Positions 47,361 through 59,864 are shown, counted from the first letter of the stretch. The stretch is DNA of 64,000 nt from Heliocidaris erythrogramma (GCA_025617745.1 CM046858.1:40903850-40967849); one strand, 5' to 3'. Translations and numbers: made by a program. Notes: a model not told the origin generated them from the letters alone.

Positions 47361-48334
47361 TGTCCAGTCGTAGGGTTTCTACTAGGGAAATTTACAATTC
47401 CCGTCTCTCGGTCTTTTTCCTTTGGTGCAAAGAGAGAAATCAAACCCCTTCTAAGGCTCCTATTGGTTCAATTGCGGATTTCTTAATCTCGTTATTTGAC
47501 AAAGGGAGATCTATCTCTACTATCCGAGGCTACCGTTCGGCGATCGGGGCCATTCATTCGGGTTTCTCGGATGGTTCGGGGATTTCCAATTCCCCGCTAC
47601 TAAGTGGTTTGATTCGTTCGTTCTTTCTGAAACGACCTTCTTTTTCTAAGTTAGTGCCGTCTTGGAGTCTGCCTAAGGTCCTGGAGGCCTTGGCGAAACC
47701 TCCTTTCGAACCGTTAGGTGAAGCTTCGCTTCATCATCTTACGGTTAAGACGCTCTTTTTGGTAGCTATTGCCTCTGGGCAGAGGCGCAGTACTCTTCAT
47801 GCTCTCTGTCTTACTCCTGGTCATGTTCGCTGGGAGAGAAAAGGCGTTAGATTGATTCCTAGGGCTTCTTTTGTTGCCAGGAATCAGACAGCTGCCTCTG
47901 GCCCTGTTGAGATTTTTCTTTGTCCGCTTTCTAACTTTTCTTCGGTGCGTGAGGACAAAGTTTGGTGTCCTGTAAGGGCTCTCAAATGGTATATTGATAA
48001 GACTAAGTCTTATCGTAAGGATGATCAGTTGTTCCTGATCACTAGAGAGCCTTTTTCTCCTGCCTCTCTTGATTCCATCTCTAGATGGATCGTTGAAGCT
48101 ATTAGGGCCGCTGGCTCAGAGGCTCTTTTATCCGACAGTAAGCCTCGTGCTCATGATACTCGTAGTGTCAGCACTTCTTGGGCTCTGTTTCAAGGTGTGG
48201 CGCTTGTTGATATTTTGAAGGCTGCTTATTGGCGTTCGCCCAATTCCTTCATTTCTTGCTACCTTAGGGATGTTCCCGCAGGTGAAGTTTTGTTTGCGTC
48301 AGCCACCTTGAAGGCCGCTGTGTCTTCTTTGTAG
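47340..48334 (+). pseudogene. DIRS tyrosine recombinase region
   Basis: The C-terminal part of a long open frame shows a core-binding domain with ISTIRGYRSAIGAIHSGF and a catalytic domain with FLVAIASGQRRSTLHALCL (first Arg), AHDTRSVSTSWAL (H-x2-R block) and WRSPNSFISCYLRD with the nucleophile Tyr. This is the tyrosine recombinase arrangement of DIRS elements. Confidence 0.88.
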
Positions 48335-48401
48335 TCTTTGGTGTAATCCTATTCCCTTCTGCTCGAAACATGCCTCCCGGTCTTTGAGTTGGCGCTGGTC
48401 T

Positions 48402-48496
48402 GGCATAATAGGTAGGTATATATGATTTATTGCAGTAAATTTGTAAAATCAGCACTGATTTTCTTATTTACTATATAAATCTATATACCTACCTAT
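48402..48496. repeat. DIRS internal complementary region
   Basis: The first part is the reverse complement of the element's left end (GGTAGGTATATATGATTTAT) and the rest that of its right end (GTAAAATCAGCACTGATTTT), so the two outer ends meet here as in the circle-forming region of DIRS. Confidence 0.9.
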
Positions 48497-48749
48497 GACC
48501 CTCCCTCCTTCCCCTCACCTTGCAAGCAACATGTTTCTACTTGGGATTGCTCGCAAAAGAGGAAGATGGCCGTAGCGTGTTGACGCGCGTGAGTGGCGAA
48601 GGGGACAATAGGATTACGGGGGGTGCGCACAATATTGTGACTCATGTGTGTTAAATTCTCGAAGGGATCCCGTAGTCAAGACTACAGGCATAATAGGTAG
48701 GTATATAGATTTATATAGTAAATAAGAAAATCAGTGCTGATTTTACAAA

Positions 48750-51655
48750 CTTGTAGCACACCCCAATCTCATCCCCCTAACCTCGTGTTTTCTCTATCAC
48801 ATAACTATAATTATCTTGCCCTGCAGAGACAGCATGATTTTTTGTATTTTTCAGGATAATATTGAATGTATTTTAACTAACATTTAAAAGAGATAAAATC
48901 AAATTGTAACACTGCACATCTTTTAAGACAAATCTGCAAAATAATGGCAGACCTATCATGTATTTCAGAAAGCTACAACACTGTATGTTAGCGTGACAGT
49001 GATGTGATAAAAAAACCACCTTCGTTTTAACTGAGAATTACCAGACATTGATTTTGTATAGACAATTCACTGTACTGTAGTCATTACTAAATTCAGGTGA
49101 ACTAAAAGTAGAAATAACACATGTCACAAGAGTCTCACTAGAAGCGTACAAATTGGTCATAAAATTCATCAGTTTATTTGCAAATAACAAGAAACAATTT
49201 GCGATCAAGATTAGGTCATGTATTTCCAAATCTTAAAAATTCACATCAGATAAGGATAAAGGGGAAGTAAGACTGAAGATATATTTCCCTCTGCATATTA
49301 TTGTAATAGGCCTAATAACTGGAATATGTACTTAAAAAAAAGTTATAAAAAAAAACATTTGCTAAGTCACAAATACACTGTACAAAATGATAATTCATTA
49401 AGAATAACCATATACTGTATCATTTATCACTCAGGAAGGGGGGTCCAATCAGTTGTGAGAGTTGCCCATTGCAGTTATACTAATGGCATATAAACTGTGT
49501 GTACATGTATATACATATATATATATTTCTCTAGATTCCGCATTTGGGAGACACGGCTTTGTCATTTTAATTGTTCCTCGTGTCTCCGTAAAGCGGTTTC
49601 GTGTCTCCGTAAAGCGGTGGTTTCTATTATGACGAAATAAACTGCATTGTTACGTGTCTCCCAAATGCGGAATCCAGCGTAATATGTGTATGTATATTTA
49701 TATCTGTTTTCTTTTTCTTTAATTTGATGTTTACAGTACTGTCTTCATATGAAGTGGATTATCAAAATACTGAACATGTAAGCCTTAAGTGAATTACAAT
49801 CAGGCTGTACTCTGTAACTTTCGTATAAAGTGAAGAGTGAACACCCAAACATTATACAAAGAAATTACAAAAGGAAATAAATTTTGACAATGACAGCATC
49901 TACAGATGCATTTAGCAACATAATACTCAGTTATACAATTTGATGGAAACTGAAATGGAGTTCATTCAGTTGAAAATTTCCTCAATACCAGTGAGTCAAC
50001 AACAAGAAGAAATTCAATATCAACTATATACATTAAATATTCTTTAAATGTTCCAATGACTCTGATTTCAATAATCTTGTAGTACAACTCTTTGGCGTAT
50101 ATGTATGCACCTAAAATGCTCCTTTGCTGAAAACTATATACCCTGCAAATAATTTTCAGACCTTTTGTTTAGGTTATATGTACAAAGAATCTGCAACGGT
50201 CGAATCTGCAATGGACTACCTATCTGTTCATGAAACAAGCCAAGTGCATTTTCACATGAAATACCTTTATGTTCATAAAAAAAAAAAAAAAATCATGTAC
50301 CGGGACATACATTTAAGAGTCCAAAATTCATTTCTTATTCCTTTCTGCAATTTTCACATCCTTCACATACTGCATTGGGAATATATGAAATGTATTTAAT
50401 CAAATTCAAAACATCACATTAAAGCAAATGAATACGTCTGATACAGATCATATATAGAAATGCATTAATGAAATATAAATTATTATATAAATTTATTAAT
50501 TCAAATAGACAATGAGCATCAACAATGAACAGGGTTCACAGAAGTTGATTATCAAGTTCATTTCCTTATTAAAACGCTCAGACAGTTTTGTGAATTAACA
50601 CTTTTCCCTGCACTAATAGCTAAAACTGGAATATAATATATGTACAGAACAATTTTAAGATCCCAATGTATATTTTTAAACAAAATGAACAACAGATTCT
50701 TCGTCATGTTTAATTTACAATATTACATGAAATGGTTGGTTGCATATGAAAGAAATATGCAACTCTACTTATTTCATAAAATTCCAGTAAACCAATCTGA
50801 AGTCAATTGTTAATTAATTCAAAACAAATGCAAGACCAAGCATTCATTTTTCATGCATATTATTCCTATTACATTTTCTTCAAAATCTCTTGAAGTGTGC
50901 ATGAATGGAAGATTGTGGAGAAGCTGTCGACAGTCACACACCTAAACATTTAGTGTTTCAAAATTGAATGTTAATACATTTGATATTGTAAATCAATGGT
51001 AATTCACCATTCAATGAATTCCATACTAATATATAAGTTCTGAGTAACCATGACAGGAGCAAAAAGTGAAGAACGACAAAGATGAAGCATCTTGAGACAC
51101 CATACTATTATATTTTTCCCCTCTATGTTATTCACTACAAAAAACACTATTTTAACCCAACAAGGTGGGATTTGTCAATGAAAGTCATTTTAAGACTCAC
51201 CTTCAACAGAACCAGATCCACCTGAAACAATGATAATATTAATACAACAGACGTACGACCTGCAATGGAGGCTGTAGGCATTGCATGATATAATACATTT
51301 TCTAAGATATACATATATACATCTATATAATCCAAGGCCATATGATGGCAGTGTGCAGAGACGATGAATTGATCCTAGCAAGGTACATCTAAAAGCAAAC
51401 TGACAAAAAAATTCAGTGGCAATGCATATTGAAATTCAGGATAAACACATACAAAACAATGTATTTCCTCAAAATGTTAGAAAAGGGTTTCTGCTCATTT
51501 TTATCGTTATTTCATAAAATTTGAACTGAACCGAAACATCGATCTTGCTTGTATGAGCAATCTCACCGTTAAGTCATGAGAATTCATGTCGTGCATCAAC
51601 AGCTGCATCATGGCATCAACTTCCGAGGCATCCTAAAATGTATAAGTGGAAGGCT
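48750..51655. other. AT-rich flank downstream of the acidic gene
   Basis: Holds the third fixed-core hairpin (49534-49674) and an A run at 50278-50291. Three segments on minus have plausible splice sites: 51567-51632 (DASEVDAMMQLLMHDMNSHD), 51201-51221 (VDLVLLK) and 50819-50941 (VCDCRQLLHNLPFMHTSRDF, ending in a stop). All three are phase 0 and would join, but they do not join in phase to the last exon of the acidic gene. They may be chance or belong to an alternative transcript. Confidence 0.35.
49534..49674 (+). repeat. Fixed-core hairpin element, copy 3, with different arms
   Basis: GATTCCGCATTTGGGAGACA begins the left arm and its inverse closes the unit. The arm motif is repeated directly twice before the core (GTGTCTCCGTAAAGCGG) and once after it (GTGTCTCCCAAATGCGG). 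The core is CTATTATGACG, one A, AATAAACTGCATTGTTA (49624-49652), the same as in copies 1 and 2 except one base. The TTGTTC spacer is also shared. The arms have no similarity to those of copies 1 and 2 except GTGTC next to the core. Confidence 0.8.
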
Positions 51656-54600
51656 TCATGGTACACCTAGTATTCTTGGTTTGCTTCGGTATTTCCTACC
51701 TAGTACAAACTTGTTAGATTTTTCAGAGTGATACGATTCCCCTTTATTTCGATTTTTCTTCACTAATCGATTTTTGGATCTGCATGGTTTGACTGTGGGA
51801 GGCACAACATTTCCCAGGGAGTTAACATCATCTCCCATTGACTCGTTGATTGTATATGCCTCTGGTAAAATTACAGTATGCTGAGCACACTCTTCGCTTC
51901 TTTCAAAATGATCAAAGCATAAAAGAGCACTACACCGGTGACATGCTGAAAAAATCTCTGACTTACAGTGTACACTTGCACATTGGGCATTCTGCTCACC
52001 ATCCTTCGGAGCTGTCAAATGGTCATCACACATTTCTGTAGAGGAGATGATAAGTTGAATATCAGTGTAAGTGTAATTGTCAATAAAATATGAGATTTAT
52101 CTATGTGATATTAAAAATCTATTCCAGATAATATACATCAAAATATTATTTACATACATGTATATTCGAATATATTTATAGTTCAGTACTTTATTTGGAA
52201 TAAATTACTGAACTACTACTCAAGAAAATATATCAGGTATTGCTACATGTATGTCTACTTCAAGGTAGGGCAGAATTTATGATGATCAACATTGGCAAAA
52301 TGAAATTCAAATAAGGCTAAATGAAGGTTAACACGTCACCGGAACACAGCTTTAAGGGTTCAAGGTTCTAATGAAAGAACCAAACCATGTCGTGTTGTCA
52401 AAACAACGACTAGTACTCAAATATTCATTATTACATAATACCAAAAATACCTACCCTTCATACGAGTTGTTTGGTCATGAGTCTTGCCAACAGTCTTGGT
52501 ACCAGGCTGGTTCTGTTTCACTGTAAAGAAAGAGATATCTGCATTCAGAACAAATTTTGTTTATTTCTAGGCATGAAGTGATGCTGTAAAATAACAAATT
52601 AATTAATAAATGAAATAAAAATGTAACAGAATAAAAAAAGAACAAAAGCAGATATCAACAATAAAACTTCTCAATTTATGTTCATAACATAATACGCCAG
52701 CTAAGAAATGAGGTAGTCACCAAGAAAAATATGAATTGATTTGTAATATCATTATTAGAAATATAATTCAGTTTGTTTGACTAGAAATTCCAATGCCACA
52801 TATCTACTCTACTTTTACTGACCAAGATCAGCCAAGGGGATGTCATCTGTGTCAGACTCCTCTTCATCCTCAGAATCTGTACCCAGCTCCATCATTTCTA
52901 CGTTTTCTGCATTTGTATCCTTATGTCCAAGAACTGAAATACACAGCAGCATAAATTTTATAGTAGTTTAGAAAAAAAAATTAAGAGATGCAGTATTTGT
53001 AAGTCCACTTTAACCGTGTATAAAAAAAAAATTCTGAGGATGAAACTTTTCTTTGATATCACTCAAAACTCAAAAACATTTAATCAAGAGGGTAGGTTTG
53101 TTGGGGCTTATTTTAATTGTACTGAGCACTATATAAATAGATAAAATCATAATAATTGGGCTACCAGTACTAAATGATAACCATGCGTTTTCAATAAACT
53201 AGAACTAAAATTTTATATACCACAATACTCTTATTCTTTCATAGTTCTTATTAAATTGTTTTTCTTTTCAAATCATAATCAACACTTTCACCATAATTAG
53301 ATGTTAAAATGTGTAACTAACCTTCCATCACTGTCAGTGAGCTGTTGGTAGGTGGATTTGGGCTATCATTTTGTGTTTGTGGAACAGGGGGCACTGGAAC
53401 AACTGGTTGAAAAAAAAACAAAGGGTTTTTGAAAATTCAGATCATCCATTCTACATCTATCTCATTTACTTCACTGATAGAAAATGTTAAAAAGAACAAA
53501 AGTGAAATATCTACAGAGATAAATGTACATAGATTTAAGATGGAGTAGTTATGTTGCAACCAGAATTTTGGAGGGGCCCTTGTATGACTAACCCAGAATC
53601 CAAGTGCATGCACAAAAGGTGTTGGGAAAAAAAAAGAAAATAATAATCATTAAACAAGATAATATTCATCAATATTCACTTTGATAGGAAGAACACAATC
53701 TAAGCATGATACATCCACTATTCAACGAACAGAAATTAATCTATAATAGTTCTTGTAACTGCTATTTCATTGCGTTTTAGAATTAATATCTCAATTCTTC
53801 ACATTACTAATCAACACCTATTCACACAAATGGCTATAAATCATGAATAGAATAGAATGTTTATGACTGTAGATTCATGATTGACCTCCGATGAGCTTTC
53901 CAACTTCATGAGTTTGATTTTAGGCTGTCGATCACTCAGCAATCAAATTGACTGTCATTATCATTTGGCCTGAAAGCTAGTGTTTACTGATATCTTGTTG
54001 AGCAATGCATGCAATGTTTGTATGTGAATCAATCAGAAGGAACCAATAACACTGAATATAGACTGCATAAAAAAAATCACAGCATCATTAATTCCACAAT
54101 AGTTCTGAAATACCAACATATTTATTAATCTAAAATGTAATGTCAGCATAAAGATGTATGTCAGGTTGGTACAACATAAGTTTTTCTATTGTGTAAAATA
54201 TTAAGAGAAAGGGGGGAATGTACAAATTACCCACCTTCTACTTCAGTTCCACAGCAAAGTGTCTCTGAAATTAGTGGAATGATTTCAATCCATGGGTCAT
54301 CTAGAGACTGGGCATCTTTCTCAGGACCAGCTTCATTGGTCAAAAGGTTACCGGGCTGATTGTCTGATTGTGTTTGACGAACTGCAAAATCAAAGAATTC
54401 ATAAGAACATACCATTTCATGAGGATAAGGTTCCACTGAACAAGATAAACAGTGAGATTTTAAAAAAAATACAGCACAGAGTAATTAACTGTCTTCATTC
54501 AAGCTGCTGAGAATATGTAGCCTCTAAGTGAATTTCATTCCAGTAGTATAGCATAGCAATATTGGTTTTCTTTCCACACAACCAGTAAGCAACTGTAAAA

Positions 54601-55264
54601 TTTAAAATTAATCAGTTGTACTTAATATGTATGGGCTTAAATTTTCCGAAAAGTAAGTACATAAGCATTCAATCACTAACCCAGCTCAGCTAAAGAGATA
54701 TCTTCCATATCCATAGCATCATCACAAAGTCCATGGCCTCCATCATCAGTTCGGATATGAACTTTCTCATGGCCTGTTCCACTGGCTTGGACGTCATCTC
54801 CCTCAGGACCGGTTTGTCGAGCTACAATTAGAGTAAAATAAAAGCCATCTCATTTTATCACAGGATGAACAGCAATGGAAATTTAAAATGTGTTCAATCT
54901 CTATAGAGAAAGCTATAAGAATGATATGCATTGATAAGCAGAAAACGTACACTAAAAAGCAATACTAACCAAGCTCAGCTAATGGGATGTCTGTCACATC
55001 CATCATGTCTCCATGAATTCCATGGCCTGCTTCATCACCTACAGTGTCAGCATTCGCAGGACCAGCTTCAACGGCTAGGCTGACAGCATTCTCAGGACCG
55101 GCTTCAACGGCTAGGCTGACAGCATTCTCAGGACCGACTTCAATAGCTAGGGTGTCACCTTTCTCAGGTCCAGCTCCTTCAGCTTGGATGCCAGCTTTCT
55201 TAGGACCAGCACCGTCAGTCGAGATGTCATCAGTCATAGGACCGACTTCATTGGCTTGGATGTC
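51656..55264 (-). CDS. Acidic repeat protein with C-terminal Cys/His zinc-binding-like domain, seven exons (5' end not found)
   Basis: Exons on minus: 54970-about 55264, 54681-54821, 54235-54381, 53322-53402, 52823-52933, 52455-52520 and 51656-52035 (stop). All six introns are phase 1 and the five complete internal exons have lengths divisible by three, so any could be skipped or duplicated. Exon 1 here holds six 12-residue repeats of the type GPENAVSLAVEA. Three exons end in the same acidic tag: DIPLAELG, DISLAELG, DIPLADLG. The last exon has CDDH, CASVHC, CHRC, CFDH and CAQH pairs, a likely double-zinc fold somewhat like a B-box, then a basic stretch (KPCRSKNRLVKKNRN). The C-terminal layout recalls a family of uncharacterised invertebrate proteins with the same CHRC...LLC-x-DHF signature. 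Function is unknown. The upstream start is not found; the frame closes before about 55265 without an acceptor. Confidence 0.7.
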
Positions 55265-57429
55265 AGGTTATGAATAATAACTATTGATGTAGGAAACAAA
55301 ATGTGATGTTTGGCAGTCTCTTACAACTTTTAAATCTACCAAGGGATATTCCTTATCTGGGGAACTCATGCATCTATACCTCTCATTTTTTGATCTTAGG
55401 ACCAAGGTCAATGTTTCAGACAATGCATCATCTTGTTATTTCCAAAACTTATGTAGGTCTGACCTATCTTTGGTAGATGTGAATGTAGACCTATTTATGA
55501 CAACATAATTATATGTAACTCTCGCAATGTGCTTACATGGCAGTCAATATTATACCCTCATTAAAGTAAATACAGTCTGAAATTTGGCTAGGGGCCAGAC
55601 CCAGCCTAGGCCCTACGCTAGGCCCAGGGCTAGGCTACTGTCTGCTTATCTAATACTTGTTATACTTACAGCCTAATCGTTACAATTCCAGGAAGGCTGA
55701 GTTTGAGGAGCCTGTTTCTATATCTTCTCAAGGTATTTTAGGCCAGAACATCTAATTAACACTAACAGTAACAGTTACATGTAACTTTAATAGACCCTAC
55801 CCTTCATGCCCTAGCCGAACTTTATACATGCGCGGTTCTAGACTAGAGGTCGAACTTTGGGGGGGGGGGGGGGGGGTATTGGGGGGGTTTTTCTCAAATG
55901 TATAACTTTTTAACTAAAGCGTTTTATGACCTGAAATTTTGCTTGAAGGTAGCTTATGGTAATACAAATGAGAATATGCAAAAATCTCAAAAATGAAAAT
56001 TTTCATGAAAAACGCTTCGTATGCCGGTTCGTAAAAACAGCGACGATATTTAGACTTTCATCCAGTCTTTCAGTGTACTTGGTTGTTATCATAAGCACGC
56101 ACACAAAGATTCACAAGGTACGGTCAGCAGTAAAGCGACTGTCCACACGTCTACTTGTCTGTAAAATATTACGTTTTTCCAAAACATAAACGTAATCCAA
56201 AAGAGGAATTATCATGGGTAAAGTGTTTGAAAAAATGCCAGACTTGTCATTTGACCTCTACTAAAATGTCTAAACAACCTATTCAAATCCTTTTGGGGGA
56301 CTTAAAGATTGTCGAAATTGTATAAATAGTGATATGAAAATGGATAAATTATCATTCATTTACATTGCCAACATATTAGTCAAACTTAGTGGCTTCGCGG
56401 GGGACTTCCCGATGCTACGTCAAATCGCTCTAGCCAATCAGCTGTCAATTTTGGGGGGCGTTCCCAAATTAGTGAGTTTTTTGACCAATTTCTTGTTACT
56501 GGGCAATTTCTTTTCTGTAAAAATGTCAGAATTGTGTCATTGGACCTATGTACTACATTTTTAGCCCCAATGTTGATTCTAATTGACTCGCCCTTTAAGC
56601 ATTTCAAAATTTTCCGTCCGTGCGCGTCCGCGTGCACGTTATGCGCGAGCACAGCTCGTACAGAACGTAAAAACGCCGTTTTTTCGCATGGTTTCTCTTC
56701 CTGATACTATTCTTGACAATTTTCAACTATTTACAGTCATTATCGACATGTAATAATGTCGTACGCGCGCGTCAAACTTTCAAATTTGTGCGCGCGTCAA
56801 TGGGCATTCTAATGTAAAAAGTGGTAAAAACATACCTATCTAGAATCCGCCATAGCTCCTCAGAATGCCTAGATACCCCCAAATTTCTTTACATATTCTG
56901 AAAGCCTGTGAGTTGTAGATTTGAATTCATGCGGAATTTTTGCCGATCGCATGTCCTGACGTCATCATATTTGCATATGAACTAAAATATGATTGGAAAA
57001 ATTACGTCATCATTTTTTAATTCATTTGATAATATTTCAGTAATAGGTGGTCAATTTTCATCCACATTTTGATATGTTATAGCTGAGACAATTCTCTACA
57101 AGATCAGCCACCACCATTTTTCATTTTGATGACGTCATCACAGTGAAATTTTCAATTAAACATGCCATGTCAGAATTTTCCCTATTTGCGTGTTATGTCT
57201 ATGGAAGATGATTTTTTTTTCGAATCATGAATCTACATGGCATCGTTCTCTGAGATGTATCTCAGTTATTTTTGGTCTATTTCTTTCCAGATTTTAATAT
57301 GTTGTAGCTGAGACTATAAGATTTTACAAGTGTCGTCTCCAATTTTTGATCAGATGTCGGGATCATGCCCAAGTTTTAAGTACAAAATAGGATTTGAGAA
57401 TCCCGTTTTTCGTTTACGTGTTAACTCTA
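55265..57429. other. Non-coding with dispersed repeats and a long G run
   Basis: CTAGGC-rich sequence at 55590-55640, a G run at 55859-55877, the TACGAACCGG motif copy at 56019, and the inverted match of 56565-56600 to 40445-40480. Two similar blocks containing ATATGTTRTAGCTGAGAC lie near 57070 and 57297. No gene is supportable. Confidence 0.45.
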
Positions 57430-57506
57430 TGGGAAATAGTTTGCTATATTGGTTATAGCACTTGCCTCTCATTCCGGTGACCCAGGTTCGATCCCCGGTG
57501 GGTCCA
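57430..57506 (+). repeat. tRNA-like sequence (pseudogene or SINE head)
   Basis: TTGGTTATAGCACTTGCCTC resembles the D-arm to anticodon region and CCAGGTTCGATCCCCGG forms most of a T arm; a T run follows. The 5' strand of the acceptor stem does not pair with GTGGGTCC, so a working tRNA is unlikely. Confidence 0.55.
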
Positions 57507-57760
57507 TTACTTTTTTTTATTTTTTTTGCTTCTTTTTGCCTTTCATTTTACCATCTTATTCGACTATTATATCATATACAATCACAAACTGTGTAATAAA
57601 CTGCCGTATTTTGCGTATTATGTCTATATTAATGTAGTGTGCAGTAGTTTGTGTACAACCGTATGGAAATTCTGATTCCCTGTCGTGTATTCGAGCTACT
57701 ATGGGTTTTATCTCCACCTATCCTGCAATATAAAAAGAGTCTGATATGTTATCATGATTT

Positions 57761-57880
57761 CTCAAATTTTCGTCAGTCATCAGTTCTAATGAGGTCAAGT
57801 TCCCGCATATTTGGTCATCAGGTTATCGTGACGTCATCCAGGCGCCATTTTGTACATATGAACTTATGGTGGTATCTTCA
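57761..57880. repeat. Copy of the 40150-40290 dispersed repeat
   Basis: Shared blocks include AAATTTTCGTCAG, ATCAGGTYATCGTGAC and CATCCAGGCGCCATTTTGT in the same order and orientation. An imperfect CAT trinucleotide stretch follows at 57945-58015. Confidence 0.75.
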
Positions 57881-58239
57881 TAACGAAATGTCATTTCTCT
57901 TTCATATTTGGCATGGTTATGGTCAATGCCATTCCAGTCATGGTCATCATTACCATCATCACCATCAGCATCCTCATCATCATCATCATCAGTGTAATCA
58001 CCATTATCATCATCATTCTTTGTCTTTTGTTCTTTATTTCATGATTATTTTCATGATTCTATCATCTCCTAATTTCACAGTATGCATTATTTTCTCCCAT
58101 CTTATCTTATATCATGGTTTACCATGCGTACCTTTATATTTCACCTGTCAACTTCTCAACAAAATTGAAGATACGGACGACATTGCATGCTTATCGTTCT
58201 GATACGATTGCAGTTCTAAATGTCATGGTTTTCTGCCTG

Positions 58240-58768
58240 TGTCTAAACAGAACATATAAAATCTATCCTTCAAGACATCTTTTTAATCATACTTCATACA
58301 CATACATGTATTATGTGTATAGATCTGGTTTTTCTACTACTATATAAACCCAATAGGCTGACATTAACTGCTAGTATACTAGTTCATAGTATGCTTATTT
58401 TATTTTTATGTTTTTTAGCGATGTTTGTGTGTGTATTGTTGTTTTTCCCATTTTAAACACGTCTTGTCTCGTCTCTTTACTACTATATGTATACATAATT
58501 GTATAAATGTATTTCTTAATTCTCTCTGTTATTGGGGAACCTAGTTTTAACAAGCTGTGCTTTTCCTTAGGTTCTCCCATGATACTGCTTTTTTTCTATT
58601 GACTAATGTAAATTTTCCACTTTTGACTGTATGTACATGTACATTGGAATTGTTATTGATTATGATAGATTCGAAATTTTGAACGATGTATGCTCACCAA
58701 TTGTAATGTTCATGGCAGATTTCTGCAGTATTGTGAAATAAATTCATTCATTCATTCATTCATTCATC
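58240..58768 (+). repeat. LINE 3' UTR with (TTCA)n end
   Basis: A 3' UTR-like region ends GTGAAATAAATTCATTCATTC with further TTCA units (to 58767), the typical polyadenylation-signal-plus-tetramer end of L2/CR1-type LINEs. No coding part is seen upstream. Confidence 0.6.
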
Positions 58769-59832
58769 ATTATCGTCATTGTCATCAGTTATATGAGCAT
58801 CTTATCATTGTCAACATCATCATGATTGTTATCTTGCACAAATATTATCACATATTCCAATGACCGTTTCACACATTTTTCTACATTCCTGTCCTCAAGC
58901 ATCTCCATTCATGGCATCCTTGACTTCCTATCTTCAGTTTAGTATTTCCCCATTATTATGATCATCCCGATTACAATCATGATCATACAAATTGAAAGAC
59001 AGACCACCTAATTCGTCCTCATGACGAATTCAATTTCTAGTTATACTCTTATGTTTATAAGCACTTGAATCGTCATATACCATAATGTATTATTCTGCAA
59101 ACATATTCAATTCATGTCTACAGCCTTTAACAAGAATTGACACACCACAACATTTACTATGCTTCGATTCCTATTTTTAAATTATTTTGACCCACTTTTC
59201 TATCTGCAGCATGGTGGTACACAGTGATTTACAATTAACGCAACTTTGTAATATTATCTACCTCCATATTTTTTATGCTTCTTAGTCTTCCACTATGAAT
59301 GTAGCCTATATCCCAATTATTTTTCAATCTATTTTAATTTTAAATCATTATGTATACTTGCATTGCAGTGTTTGAAATCAATGTGCACCTAAGAGTTTTT
59401 AATGTAACATGCATTGATGATGTACATATATGATATAACCTTTGGAACTAGAATAATGTTGTTTGTTTATTTTTCTTTCTTCTTCTTTTCTTTTTTTCTC
59501 TCGAAGCCTCACTCAAGTAGATAAATTCTTGATTTTAACCATTTTTCTTAAGACAGGCTTATTTATACAGATCCGAAGTTGACATTTGACAATATTTAAT
59601 GCTCTACCATAAATTTCTGGATGATTGTTTGTGTTCATATATATATTCTTTGACATAATTGTGCAATATATGCCCTATCTATTATATTTCTGGGAATGGT
59701 TCACATGCCTATGCGTAACAGGGAAGAATTTCTCTTTTGTGAACCGTGACCCACATGCCATCCTATACTTTTATCTATTACTCTATCATGTATTCGTTTG
59801 TTTGATCAAATGAATAAGCACTACTACTACTA

Positions 59833-59864
<32 letters not shown>

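Larger units (their letters stand above)
42612..48749 (+). mobile_element. DIRS-type tyrosine-recombinase retrotransposon, about 6.1 kb
   Basis: The structure is complete for DIRS: inverted terminal regions (42612-about 42775 and about 48560-48749), an internal complementary region at 48402-48496 that joins the complements of both outer ends, and gag-like, reverse transcriptase/RNase H and tyrosine recombinase parts in order on plus. DIRS elements copy themselves through RNA and a circular DNA that the recombinase inserts, without target duplication. The inverted ends are almost identical over more than 120 bp, so the insertion is young. The gag and early RT part looks broken in several places, while the recombinase part looks whole. 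Confidence 0.92.

Noticed and set aside
57651-58202. Plus frame of 183 codons with a His-rich stretch
   Set aside because: The His-rich part translates a CAT-type simple repeat and the rest overlaps a dispersed non-coding repeat and LINE 3' UTR.
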